Part shown: positions 46,165-56,253 of the stretch, piece by piece
Layout of the letters: each line of letters opens with the position of its first letter
Numbering within the stretch: position 1 is the stretch's first letter
Source of the DNA: Streptomyces nojiriensis
GTDB taxonomy: Bacteria > Actinomycetota > Actinomycetes > Streptomycetales > Streptomycetaceae
Length of the DNA stretch: 64,000 nt
Assembly: GCF_017639205.1 (NCBI RefSeq)
Contig: NZ_CP071139.1
Coordinates: 7,749,501-7,813,500 of the forward strand
Direction: 5' to 3'
Position numbers and translations under genes: made by a program
Notes under the pieces: generated by a model
Database searches by the model: none
What the model was told of the DNA's origin: nothing
Seen by the model: only the letters and a program-made list of their open reading frames with translations

Positions 46165-46704
46165 ATGCGTGCTGCCTCCCTGCCCCGTACCGCCGCCCGC
46201 GCGGCCGTCGCCGCCTCCGCCGCCGTCGCGCTCGCCGCCGGCGCGGCCGGCTCCGCCTCGGCCGCCACCTCGACGCGTACGGTCACCGACGGCGGGACCA
46301 CCTACAACCTCAGCCTCACCGCGCCCTCCGCCGCCGCGGCCGCCGGTCAGAACGTCACGGTCACCGGCAGCGGCTACAACACCTCCAGGGGCATATACGT
46401 GAGCCTCTGTGCGGTGAGCGGGGCGCCGGGTGCGAGCAAGCCCACCCCCTGCCTGGGCGGTTCGGACCAGTCGGGCACCACCGGGGCCTCGCACTGGGTC
46501 AACAACGTCTTCGGCGGGACCCTGGCCAACACCTCCAAGTTCGGTACGGGCGGCACCTTCAGCGTCACCATCCACGTCAAGGCCGACCTCGGCGGCGGCC
46601 AGATCTGCGGCGAGACGGTCGAGTGCGCCATCGTCACGCGCGCCGACCACTTCAACTCCTCGAACCGCAAGTACGACGTCCACGTCCCGGTCACCTTCAA
46701 CTGA
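46165..46704 (+). CDS. Iron-regulated secreted Ig-like beta-sandwich protein
   Basis: This 179-aa protein has a signal peptide (RAAVAASAAVALAAGAAGSA, cleavage near ASAAT). The mature roughly 145 residues contain AAAAAGQNVTVTGSGYNTSR followed by GIYVSLCAVSG, which resembles the neocarzinostatin-type/Ig-like fold in which two disulfides form (pairs LCAV/TPC and ICGETVEC). No catalytic motif is seen. It lies just after an iron box and 43 bp before a wall-anchored protein gene, so a role in haem or iron capture is inferred from context, similar to HtaA-type loci, although no HtaA domain is recognised. An alternative GTG start is adjacent at 46162. Confidence 0.72.
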   Translation: MRAASLPRTAARAAVAASAAVALAAGAAGSASAATSTRTVTDGGTTYNLSLTAPSAAAAAGQNVTVTGSGYNTSRGIYVSLCAVSGAPGASKPTPCLGGSDQSGTTGASHWVNNVFGGTLANTSKFGTGGTFSVTIHVKADLGGGQICGETVECAIVTRADHFNSSNRKYDVHVPVTFN

Positions 46705-46747
46705 CCCAGCTCAGGGACCGATTCCCCGACCCGCCGACGAGGAAGCC

Positions 46748-48496
46748 ATGACACCCCGACATCCCCTCACCCCCGGTCGTGCGGGCGCCGCCTCCGCCGC
46801 GCTCGCGCTCGTACTGGCCTCGGCCGCCACCGGAAGTCCCGTATCGGCGGCCGGGGGCGAGGGGGCCGACGTACCGCAGGGCACCGTCGCGTACCGGTCG
46901 GTGGCGCGGTTCGCCACGGCGGGCAAACCCCGTGACCTGCTGCTGCACCCGGAGTCGAAGAAGCTGTACGTCGGTTCGGACGACCTGCCCGAGACCGCCG
47001 ACGTCAACGAGAGCGGACTGCACGTCCTGGATCCCGCCGACGGCAAGGTGCGCAGCACCGTCGGGCAGGCTCCCGGGCCCACCGGCACGCTCGGACGGCG
47101 GGCGGTGCGGCAGCTGCTCGCGCCGCTGCCCGGTGACGGGGCGGTCTTCCTCTATCCGCTGCGCGGCATCGGCAGCGCGAAGGACGGCGACGCCGCCGCG
47201 GCGGGCGCGTGGGTGCCGGGTGCGGCCGTCACCCACGCCACCGCCGGGCTCACCCCCTCGACGGTGCTGGTCGCGCAGGGCCCCGTACTGTCCGAGGTCG
47301 ACATCGCGACCGCCGCCGTGAAGCGCTCCGTCACGCTGGAGGGCGGGGACGGGTTCGCGGTCGACGCGGCGCGCGGCACGGTCTGGTTCACGGACATCGG
47401 CAACCGCCGGATGTACCGGATCGACGCGGCCACCTTCCAGGTCGCCGCGACCGTCGAACTCCCGGCCGGCGAGGGGTTCGGCGGGTTCACGGAGGTGGAC
47501 CCCGAGACCGGCGCGGTGTGGGTCGGGCTGGACTCCGCCGTCGTCGTCCACGACGCGACGGGCAAGCGGCTGGGCACCCTGCGGGGCACGGGCACCGACA
47601 TGCCCCGCGCGGCGGTTTTCGACGCCACCACGCACGAGGCGTTCGTCGTGTGGCAGGACGCGGGGGACACCTCGCAGCCCGGCAGCGACAACGACGGAGC
47701 GCTCACCGTCCACCGCACCCGTGACCTCCAAGAGGCCGTGAAGCCGGTCGTACTCCCCGGGACCCACGTGCAGTCGGGCAGCGCGGCCGTAGCCGTCGAG
47801 CCCGGTGGCGCGGCCGTCTTCGTATCGGACCCGGTCGCCGCCAGGATCATCCGGCTGGAGCGGTCCACCTCCCCGCGCGTCACCCGGGGGCCCGCGGACC
47901 GGTCGGTCACGGCCGGCACCGAGGTCTCGCTCACGGCGGAGGCCGAGGGGACCCCGCGGCCCACCGTCGCCTGGCAGGTCAGTACGGACGCGGGCCGGAC
48001 CTGGCAGGCCGTGGCGGGCGCCACCTCGCCGACGTACACGTTCACGGCGGCCCTCTCCGACAGCGGCCGCCGCTACCGGGCGGAGTTCGCCAACGAGGCC
48101 GGTGTGGGCCGTAGCGCTGCCGCCACGCTCACCGTCACCATCCCGCACACCACGACGGGCGGCAGCGGCGACGGCGGCTCCGCCACGACCGGGGGCACCG
48201 GCGGGACGGGCTCCACCGGCTCGGCCGGGAGCGCGGCCGGCGGCTCCGACGGCGGTTCGGGCGGTGCGGGCGACTCCGGCGGCACTTCTGGTGCTTCCGG
48301 TACTTCAGGCACCCCCGGGAGCGGCGGCGGCGGTTCGGCCGGTGCCACGGTCGGCGGCGGCGATCACAGCGCTCCGGGCGGCGGCGCGCTCGCCTCCACC
48401 GGAGTGTCGGTGGCCTCCCTCGCCGGCAGCGCCGTCGTGCTCACGGCGGCCGGGTGGGCGCTGATGCGCCGCGCACGGCAGCGCAGCACCGGCTGA
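46748..48496 (+). CDS. Sortase-anchored (LAXTG) surface protein with beta-propeller and Ig-like domain
   Basis: This 582-aa exported protein has a signal peptide (ALALVLASAATGSPVSAAG). Residues about 50-375 form an NHL/YncE-like propeller: repeats such as PRDLLLHPESKKLYVGSDD, GFAVDAARGTVWFTDI and GGFTEVDPETGAVWVGLDS. An Ig-like domain follows (VTAGTEVSLTAEAEGTPRPT then WQVSTDAGRTWQ). A roughly 80-residue Gly/Ser/Thr linker leads to LASTG, a membrane helix and RRARQRS, the class E sortase signal used by Streptomyces (LAXTG). GAGGAAG precedes the ATG. It is co-transcribed with the iron-box-controlled secreted protein, so it is a wall-attached iron-starvation protein with unknown ligand. Confidence 0.82.
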   Translation: MTPRHPLTPGRAGAASAALALVLASAATGSPVSAAGGEGADVPQGTVAYRSVARFATAGKPRDLLLHPESKKLYVGSDDLPETADVNESGLHVLDPADGKVRSTVGQAPGPTGTLGRRAVRQLLAPLPGDGAVFLYPLRGIGSAKDGDAAAAGAWVPGAAVTHATAGLTPSTVLVAQGPVLSEVDIATAAVKRSVTLEGGDGFAVDAARGTVWFTDIGNRRMYRIDAATFQVAATVELPAGEGFGGFTEVDPETGAVWVGLDSAVVVHDATGKRLGTLRGTGTDMPRAAVFDATTHEAFVVWQDAGDTSQPGSDNDGALTVHRTRDLQEAVKPVVLPGTHVQSGSAAVAVEPGGAAVFVSDPVAARIIRLERSTSPRVTRGPADRSVTAGTEVSLTAEAEGTPRPTVAWQVSTDAGRTWQAVAGATSPTYTFTAALSDSGRRYRAEFANEAGVGRSAAATLTVTIPHTTTGGSGDGGSATTGGTGGTGSTGSAGSAAGGSDGGSGGAGDSGGTSGASGTSGTPGSGGGGSAGATVGGGDHSAPGGGALASTGVSVASLAGSAVVLTAAGWALMRRARQRSTG

Positions 48497-48599
48497 CGGT
48501 CGGGCGGGGGTCGGTAATGTGCAGCGGGTGGGCGGTGGTTCGGCGTGTTGAATGGGTGTCCGTTACCTCTCTTGACCAGAGACGAAGGAGACACCGCAC

Positions 48600-49336
48600 G
48601 TGATCGTGATCGCCCACCTCAGCGACGTCCATCTCGACGGTGACCGGCGCGCGGCCGACCGCACCCGCGCCGTCATGGAGTATCTCGACGCCCTTCCCCA
48701 CGACTTGGACGCCGTACTCGTGAGCGGGGACATAGCCGACCACGCCGAGGACGCCGAGTACGAGGAGGCCGCGAAACTGCTGCGCTCGCGCCACCCCATG
48801 GTGGTCTGCCCCGGCAACCACGACGAGCGCGCCGCCTTCCGCCGCGGCCTGCTGGGGGAGGGGTCCGGCTCCACCGGGCCCGTCGACCAGGTGCTGCGCG
48901 GCGAGGGCTTCGTCCTCGCCGTGTGCGACTCGTCCGTTCCCGGCGAGCACCACGGCTTCCTGGGGGAGTCCACCCTGGCCTGGCTGGACGGCGTACTGAC
49001 CGACACCCCGCCGCAGGTCCCGGTCCTGGTCGCCTTCCACCACCCGCCGGTGCCGCTGCAGACCCCGTACGTGGACGAGATCCGCCAGTTCGGGGAGGAG
49101 CGGCTGGCCGCCCTCGTCGAGCGCCACCCGCACCTGACCGCTTTCCTGTGCGGGCACGCGCACACCGCCGCGGCCACCACCTTCGCGGGCCGGCCGGTGC
49201 TGGTCGCGCCCGGGGTGGTCTCCACGCTCCGGCTGCCGTGGGAGGCGCCGACCGGGTCCTCCGAGCACGTGCACCTCGACGAGCCGCCGGCCGTGGCCTT
49301 CCACGTGCTCGGTGACGACGGCCGGCTGACGACCCA

Positions 49337-49364
<28 letters not shown>
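48600..49364 (+). CDS. Class III cyclic-nucleotide phosphodiesterase-like metallophosphoesterase
   Basis: This 254-aa calcineurin-like phosphoesterase has the complete metal-binding set: IAHLSDVHLDGD, VSGDIADHAED, VVCPGNHDERAAF, VAFHHPPVP and FLCGHAHTAAATTF. These place it with CpdA/Rv0805-type enzymes that hydrolyse 3',5'-cAMP or other phosphodiesters with two metals. The GTG is 9 bp after AAGGAG. Its last 28 bp overlap the convergent DUF2087 gene. The true substrate is unproved. Confidence 0.92.
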
Positions 49365-49690
<326 letters not shown>

Positions 49691-49862
49691 GACGGCGAGC
49701 TTGGCCCGTCCGCGGCGGTGGCGGCAACGCATTTTCCGCATGGGGCGATCGGCCGGGCCGGCGGCGAGAAGTGACGGTCGCTCACCCCGCGACCCGCCCG
49801 GCGCCGGACACTCCGGGGCCGGGCGGGCTCGAACGGGGCCTGCGGCCGGGGACCGGCGGCGG

Positions 49863-51597
<1,735 letters not shown>

Positions 51598-51704
51598 GGG
51601 AGCGTCCCTTATTTCGGCTGTGCACCGTTGTTACCGACGAGTTGAATGTAAGAGTGCCAATGGGGGTTGGCAAGGTTGTGCGAGTGCACCCTTTGAGCCG
51701 ACTC

Positions 51705-52529
51705 CTACTGCTCCGTACGCAGCAGTTCGGCGACCTCCGTGTCCACCCGCCGGGCCATCGCCCGCGCGAACTCCGTGGCCACCACCTCACCGGCCACCGG
51801 CCGCAGAGCCGCCACCGCCGCCGTGATGTGCTGCAGCTGTGTGGCCGAAAGCCGCTCCAGGCCTTCCGGTCCCGCCGGTCCCGCCCGTCCCGCCGAGCCG
51901 TCCACGCCCGCGGCGTCGATCACGTACCGCCGGAAGAGCCCCACGAACCGGTCCGCGACCGCTGCCGCCTGCGCCTGTACGAACTCCCCGGCATCCAGGA
52001 TCTCGGCGAGCGGCACCCCCTGCCGCACCAGCGCCAGCGTCGACTCCAGCAGCCGGCGGTTCGGGTACGTGACCAGGTCCCCGTCGATGGTCACGTAGCC
52101 GAGCTCCGCCGCCCGCCGGGTGTCCGCGGCGGTCGCCGTCGGACCGAACAGCTCCCGCAGGTCGCCCCGGGTCAGCGTCACCGGCTCCTCCTGGACCCAG
52201 TCCCGGGTCATCTCCCGTTCCAGGCCCAGCAGTTGGGACAGGCCGCCGCCCTGTTCCCAGGCGTGCAGGAGCTCGGCGATGCCGTTGACCGTGTAGCCGC
52301 GCCCCAGCAGATCGCTGATCAGGCGCAGCCGGGTCAGGTGATCGTCGGAGTACCAGGCGATCCGGCCCTCCCGGCGTGGCGGCGGCAGCAGCCCGCGCTC
52401 CTGGTAGTAGCGCAGGTTGCGCACCTTGACGCCGGCCGCGCGGGCCACGTCCTCGCGGCGGTAGCGCCCGCCGCTCCCGCCGCCGCTCCCGCCGCCGCTC
52501 TCGCTTCCGTCCTCCACCTGGCTGCTCAC
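51705..52529 (-). CDS. MerR-family regulator
   Basis: This 274-aa protein has a MerR winged HTH near the N-terminus (YRREDVARAAGVKVRNLRYY then ERGLLPPPRREGRIAWYSDD), after a Gly/Ser-rich leader of about 18 residues. The long C-terminal domain (about 180 aa) contains ELLHAWEQGGGLSQLLGLER and is helical, as in actinobacterial MerR proteins with unknown ligands. The GTG at 52529 is the only start near the HTH; a longer frame is antisense to the methyltransferase. It is 107 bp upstream of the DUF6230 operon on the same strand. Confidence 0.88.
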   Translation of the reverse strand: MSSQVEDGSESGGGSGGGSGGRYRREDVARAAGVKVRNLRYYQERGLLPPPRREGRIAWYSDDHLTRLRLISDLLGRGYTVNGIAELLHAWEQGGGLSQLLGLEREMTRDWVQEEPVTLTRGDLRELFGPTATAADTRRAAELGYVTIDGDLVTYPNRRLLESTLALVRQGVPLAEILDAGEFVQAQAAAVADRFVGLFRRYVIDAAGVDGSAGRAGPAGPEGLERLSATQLQHITAAVAALRPVAGEVVATEFARAMARRVDTEVAELLRTEQ

Positions 52530-52557
52530 GCGCCAGAGTGTAGGAGCTACCGGAAGG

Positions 52558-53760
52558 TCACATCGGCCTCGGACGATCCTGCTTGACCGCCCGCAGGACC
52601 ACGAACTTCGGCTCGCTCGCGACCACTTCGCTGTTGCCGAACAGCCGGCGCAGATGGGTGTGGTAGCCCATGTGCCGGTTGGCGACGATCCACAGCTCGC
52701 CGCCCGGCCGCAGCACCTTGCGCGACTGCGCGAACATCCGCAGCGCCGTCGCGTCCGTCGTGGCCTGGTGGGAGTGGAAGGGCGGGTTGCTGAGCACCAG
52801 GTCCACCGAGCCGGGGGAGAGCATCGCGACCCCGTCGCCCACGTGGAACTCGGCGGTGCGCCGGCCCTCGCGGATGTTCGCCCGGTAGGTCGCCCGCGCG
52901 GATTCGACCGCCTGGTAGGACTCGTCCGTGAACACGACCTCGGCGTCCGGGTCGTGGACCTGGACGGCCGTGCCGACGACGCCGTTCCCGCAGCCGAGGT
53001 CCACGACCCGGGCACCGTCGGTGTTGGTCGGCAGGTTCTGCAGGAAGAAGCGGGTGCCGACGTCGAGCCGGTCGGCGCAGAAGATCCCGGCGTGGTTGAC
53101 GACGGACAGGCCGGAGGCCGACCCGGCGTCCTCGTCCACCGTGTACGTCAGCGGCCAGGGCCCGGCGGACGCGGGACGGGTCGCCCCGGGGGTGCCCGGC
53201 GTGCAGAAGATCAGCCGGGCCTTCTTCTCCGCGAGCGAGGTCTTCGTAGGGCCGAGGATCTTCTCGAAGAGGCGCAGCGTGGAGGTGTGGATCTCCTTGA
53301 CCATGCCGGTGCCGACGACGACGGTGCCCGCGTGCACGTGCGGGGCCAGCCGGTACAGCTGGTCCTCCAGCAGCGCCAGGCTCTTGGGCACGCGCACCAG
53401 CAGGACGTCGATCCGCTCGGGCGGCGGGTCCTGGGTGGTCAGCAGGGTCACCGTCGACTTGGACGTCCCGATGCCGGCCCGGTCCAGGTTCGCGGCGGTG
53501 GCGGCGCGGGTGAGGGCGGAGTCGGTGATCTGCGTCGGGTGGTACGCGGCGAGCGCCGTCGTCAGCGTCCCCCAGCGGTCCCCGAGCACGACGATCCGGC
53601 CGGCGGCGGCCAGGTCCACCGGCCCGCGTTCCCCGGTACCGGAGTCGAGGTGGCGCAGCAGGTACTCGTCGGCGGCGTCCCAGGCGCGGAGCCGGTCGCG
53701 CGGGTCCTCGGGGAAGCGGGTGAGCTCGTAGGAGCCGAAGGGTGTGGTGAGGTGGTTCAT
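52558..53760 (-). CDS. RlmG/RsmC-type rRNA guanine methyltransferase
   Basis: This 400-aa class I methyltransferase has the two-domain layout of RlmG/RsmC. An N-terminal non-catalytic MTase-like half (VVLGDRWGTLTTALAAYHPT) is followed by a C-terminal half with the SAM loop VVDLGCGNGVVGTAVQVHDP and catalytic LVLSNPPFHSHQATTD (N-P-P-F). VLRPGGELWIVANRHMGY follows. These enzymes make m2G in 23S or 16S rRNA; which of the two cannot be settled here. The gene is 28 bp upstream of MerR on the same strand, so the two may share a transcript. Confidence 0.9.
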   Translation of the reverse strand: MNHLTTPFGSYELTRFPEDPRDRLRAWDAADEYLLRHLDSGTGERGPVDLAAAGRIVVLGDRWGTLTTALAAYHPTQITDSALTRAATAANLDRAGIGTSKSTVTLLTTQDPPPERIDVLLVRVPKSLALLEDQLYRLAPHVHAGTVVVGTGMVKEIHTSTLRLFEKILGPTKTSLAEKKARLIFCTPGTPGATRPASAGPWPLTYTVDEDAGSASGLSVVNHAGIFCADRLDVGTRFFLQNLPTNTDGARVVDLGCGNGVVGTAVQVHDPDAEVVFTDESYQAVESARATYRANIREGRRTAEFHVGDGVAMLSPGSVDLVLSNPPFHSHQATTDATALRMFAQSRKVLRPGGELWIVANRHMGYHTHLRRLFGNSEVVASEPKFVVLRAVKQDRPRPM

Positions 53761-53787
53761 ATGGGGCCCAGGCTATCCGAGCCGAAG

Positions 53788-53815
53788 GCCCGACCCCGCA
53801 TGCGCGGGGCCGGGC
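53788..53815. terminator. Hairpin after the TPR gene
   Basis: 12-bp arms (53788-53799, 53804-53815) with one mismatch, which is a G-U pair in the minus-strand RNA, and a 4-nt loop lie 7 bp beyond the TPR protein stop on the minus strand. Confidence 0.55.
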
Positions 53816-53821
53816 GGCACG

Positions 53822-54172
53822 CTACTCGGGGAACTCGCCGGCCATGGCGGCCGCCATCCGCAGGTAGGGGCGGGCCTCGGTGGCCCGGCCGAGGCGCTCC
53901 AGGGTGCGACCGAGCATCAGCTGTGCGTAGTCCTCCACCGGCCAGCGCTCCAGGATGGCGCGGAGCTCGCGCTCGGCGCGGGAGAGCTGGGCGGAGTGGT
54001 AGTAGGCGCGGGCCAGCAGCAGCCGCGGCGCCAGCTGCTCGGGGGTCTCGCCCGCCAGCGTCTCCAGGATGCGGGCGGCCGTCGCGTACTCCTTCGCGTC
54101 GAAGAAGAGCTGGGCGCGCGCCCAGCGCTCGGCTGCCGTCCCGTGCTCGAAGTACGTCGTCGGCGCGTTCAT
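53822..54172 (-). CDS. Tetratricopeptide-repeat protein
   Basis: This 116-aa soluble protein consists of about three TPR-like helix pairs: AERWARAQLFFDAKEYATAA, LAPRLLLARAYYHSAQLSRA and YAQLMLGRTLERLGRATEAR. Such proteins act as binding scaffolds; the partner is unknown. GGAAGGGA lies about 6 bp before the ATG. The gene is divergent to pirin with 105 bp between. Confidence 0.85.
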   Translation of the reverse strand: MNAPTTYFEHGTAAERWARAQLFFDAKEYATAARILETLAGETPEQLAPRLLLARAYYHSAQLSRAERELRAILERWPVEDYAQLMLGRTLERLGRATEARPYLRMAAAMAGEFPE

Positions 54173-54277
54173 CGCGTCCCTTCCGCCGTTCAGGTGATCT
54201 GTCCGCTGCCTCCAACACACCCCGGCCGTGGAACATTCCGCTCTCCACCGGCACCCCCTCGGGGCTAGGTTGTCCGC

Positions 54278-55243
54278 ATGAGCAATCTCGATCGCCAGCC
54301 CGCTCTCTCCGCGTGCGGCGGCCGCGGCTTCGTCGTGGCCGAACCGGTGCGCGAGCTCCTCAGCCCGCGCACGGTCAGGCTCGGAGAGTCCACCGAGGTC
54401 CGCCGGCTCCTGCCCAACCTGGGTCGCCGCATGGTGGGCGCCTGGTGCTTCGTGGACCACTACGGCCCGGACGACATCGCCGACGAGCCCGGCATGCAGG
54501 TCGCACCGCACCCGCACTCCGGGCTCCAGACGGTGAGCTGGCTGCACGAGGGCGAGGTGCTGCACCGCGACAGCGTCGGCAGCCTGGAGACGATCCGGCC
54601 CCGGGAGCTGGGCCTGATGACCTCCGGCCGCGGCATCAGCCACTCGGAGGAGAGCCCGCGCCCGCACGCCCGCTTCCTGCACGGCGCCCAGCTGTGGGTG
54701 GCCCTGCCGGACGCCCACCGCGACGTCGAACCGCACTTCCAGCACCACGCCGACCTCCCGCGGGTGACGGCCCCGGGGCTGACGGCGACGGTGATCCTGG
54801 GCAGCCTGGACACGGCGACCTCGCCCGGGACGGCGTACACCCCCATCGTCGGCGCGGACCTCGCCCTCGCGGCGGGCACGGAAACCCGCCTCCCCCTCGA
54901 CCCGGACTTCGAGTACGCGGTCCTGTCGATGTCGGGCGAGGCCCACGTGGACGGCGTCCCGGTCCTCCCGGGCTCGATGCTCTACCTCGGCTGCGGCCGC
55001 ACCGAACTCCCCCTGCGGGCGACCTCGGACGCGGGCCTGATGCTCCTGGGCGGCGAGCCGTTCGAGGAGGAGATCGTGATGTTCTGGAACTGGATCGGCC
55101 GGAGCAACGAGGAGATCGTCCAGTTCCGCAAGGACTGGATGGAGGGCACCCGCTACGGCGAAGTGAAGGGCTACGACGGCCCTCCGATCCCCGCCCCGCA
55201 GCTCCCGCCGGGGCCCCTGAAAGCGCGCGGACGGATGCGCTGA
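54278..55243 (+). CDS. Pirin-family bicupin protein
   Basis: This 321-aa pirin has the N-terminal cupin motif MVGAWCFVDHYGPDDIADEP then MQVAPHPHSGLQTVSWLHEG, containing the His-x-His and His ligands for iron, and GLMTSGRGISHSEESP. The C-terminal PF05726 segment ends MLLGGEPFEEEIVMFWNWI. Pirins can act as quercetin dioxygenases or redox-sensitive regulators. The next 300 bp beyond its stop contain only repeats, and the accessory region begins there. Confidence 0.93.
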   Translation: MSNLDRQPALSACGGRGFVVAEPVRELLSPRTVRLGESTEVRRLLPNLGRRMVGAWCFVDHYGPDDIADEPGMQVAPHPHSGLQTVSWLHEGEVLHRDSVGSLETIRPRELGLMTSGRGISHSEESPRPHARFLHGAQLWVALPDAHRDVEPHFQHHADLPRVTAPGLTATVILGSLDTATSPGTAYTPIVGADLALAAGTETRLPLDPDFEYAVLSMSGEAHVDGVPVLPGSMLYLGCGRTELPLRATSDAGLMLLGGEPFEEEIVMFWNWIGRSNEEIVQFRKDWMEGTRYGEVKGYDGPPIPAPQLPPGPLKARGRMR

Positions 55244-55408
55244 CCTGCGCTTTTCCGCAGTAGGTCGACCGGCCGACATCAGCCGCGGAGAGGCCGTATC
55301 CCGTGCGGAGACCGTTCCGGCGGGGCGAGCGACGGCGTGCTCCGAGAGGCCGTCTCCGGGCCCTCGACGTTTCCCAGGTATGACCAGCTGGGGTCAGCTT
55401 TGCCAGGA

Positions 55409-55430
55409 CCAATGCTGACCCAATGCTGAC
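55409..55430. repeat. Tandem 11-bp direct repeat
   Basis: CCAATGCTGAC occurs twice without a gap (55409-55419 and 55420-55430). TGACC-N6-GGTCA (55381-55396) lies just before it. The repeats sit in the 308-bp non-coding gap after pirin, where no gene is seen. Such short iterated sites can be protein-binding sites or remnants of a mobile element end. Confidence 0.6.
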
Positions 55431-55497
55431 TTTGGTGAGAGTTCGTCAGGTTTGCTGGCGTCCCGCCATGGGGCTCTCGGTGGCGTTCGAGGCCCGG

Positions 55498-55531
55498 CGC
55501 TGCTCGGTACAGCATGTTGTACCGAGCAGCG
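55498..55531. repeat. 34-bp near-perfect palindrome
   Basis: Perfect 14-bp arms (55498-55511 and 55518-55531) flank a 6-nt spacer containing CATG. It ends 20 bp beyond the stop of the minus-strand nuclease pseudogene, so it may have been its terminator. A recombination or protein-binding site is an alternative. Confidence 0.7.
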
Positions 55532-55551
55532 GGTCTGGCGGGGTGCTGGGT

Positions 55552-56022
55552 TCAGGCGGCGTCGCTCGCGACGGGCGGCCGCCTCCGCGGGCCGAACGTG
55601 GAGTCGAAGGTGCGACAGCGTGTCGTAGGCACGAGCAGGTACGGCGCCCCTGAACCTGCGATCGAGTGGGGGCCGGTCTGTCCAGCGGCGAGGGCGTCGT
55701 ACGGGGTGAGGACGTCGAGGCTGCCGAACACGTAGTAGAGGGGCAGCACGGTCCACGCGACGAGCTGGAGGTGTGCGCGGACCGCGGCGCTTTCGATGGC
55801 GTGGCGGTGCGTCGCCCGACTGGTCATGTGGCCCTCCTTGGCAGCATGGAGGTCGGGAGTCCACCGAAGGGAGCTGTCCGTCCCTCGGAGTGCGGCTTGA
55901 ACAGGGTGGGTGAGGACTCATTGACCCCACGGGTTGACCGCCCATCCGCGCGCGGTCAGTTCCTCGGCGATGCGCTGCTCGTGGGCGTCCCCCACGGCCT
56001 TCCTCTGCTGAAAGCTCGGCAT
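55552..56022 (-). pseudogene. Nuclease-like (PD-(D/E)XK?) pseudogene with in-frame stop and probable deletion
   Basis: Reading leftward from ATG 56022 gives 34 residues (start MPSFQQRKAVGDAHEQRIAE) and then TGA at 55918-55920. The same frame stays open beyond it (LRGTDSSLRWTPDLHAAKEG) into MTSRATHRHAIESAAVRAHL and QLVAWTVLPLYYVFGSLDV before the real stop at 55552. The frame continuity shows a single gene broken by a stop. From memory of similar actinomycete proteins, the expected catalytic D-x-K strand should lie before MTSRATHRH but is absent here, which suggests a small deletion. An internal ATG (55827) with AAGGAGG could still give a 91-aa product. The family assignment is inference. Confidence 0.65.
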
Positions 56023-56253
56023 GCTGTGAAGTGTTGCGCACCTCGCTCCAGGCAAAACAAGGGGCGGATGCAGACCGGCCAGGCGCAACCCCGCAGAACC
56101 CGTCTCGCTGTGTCCGCCTGTGTCCGCCTCAGTCCAGCTGTGTTCGGCTGCGTGCGGACAACAATGGCCGGAAGTAATCCACGCCTGGTCCTACTTCGCT
56201 CCGAGGCCTTCGGGGAGTTGTCCCGCTCCCCGAAGGCTGAACGGTGGTTGCGG

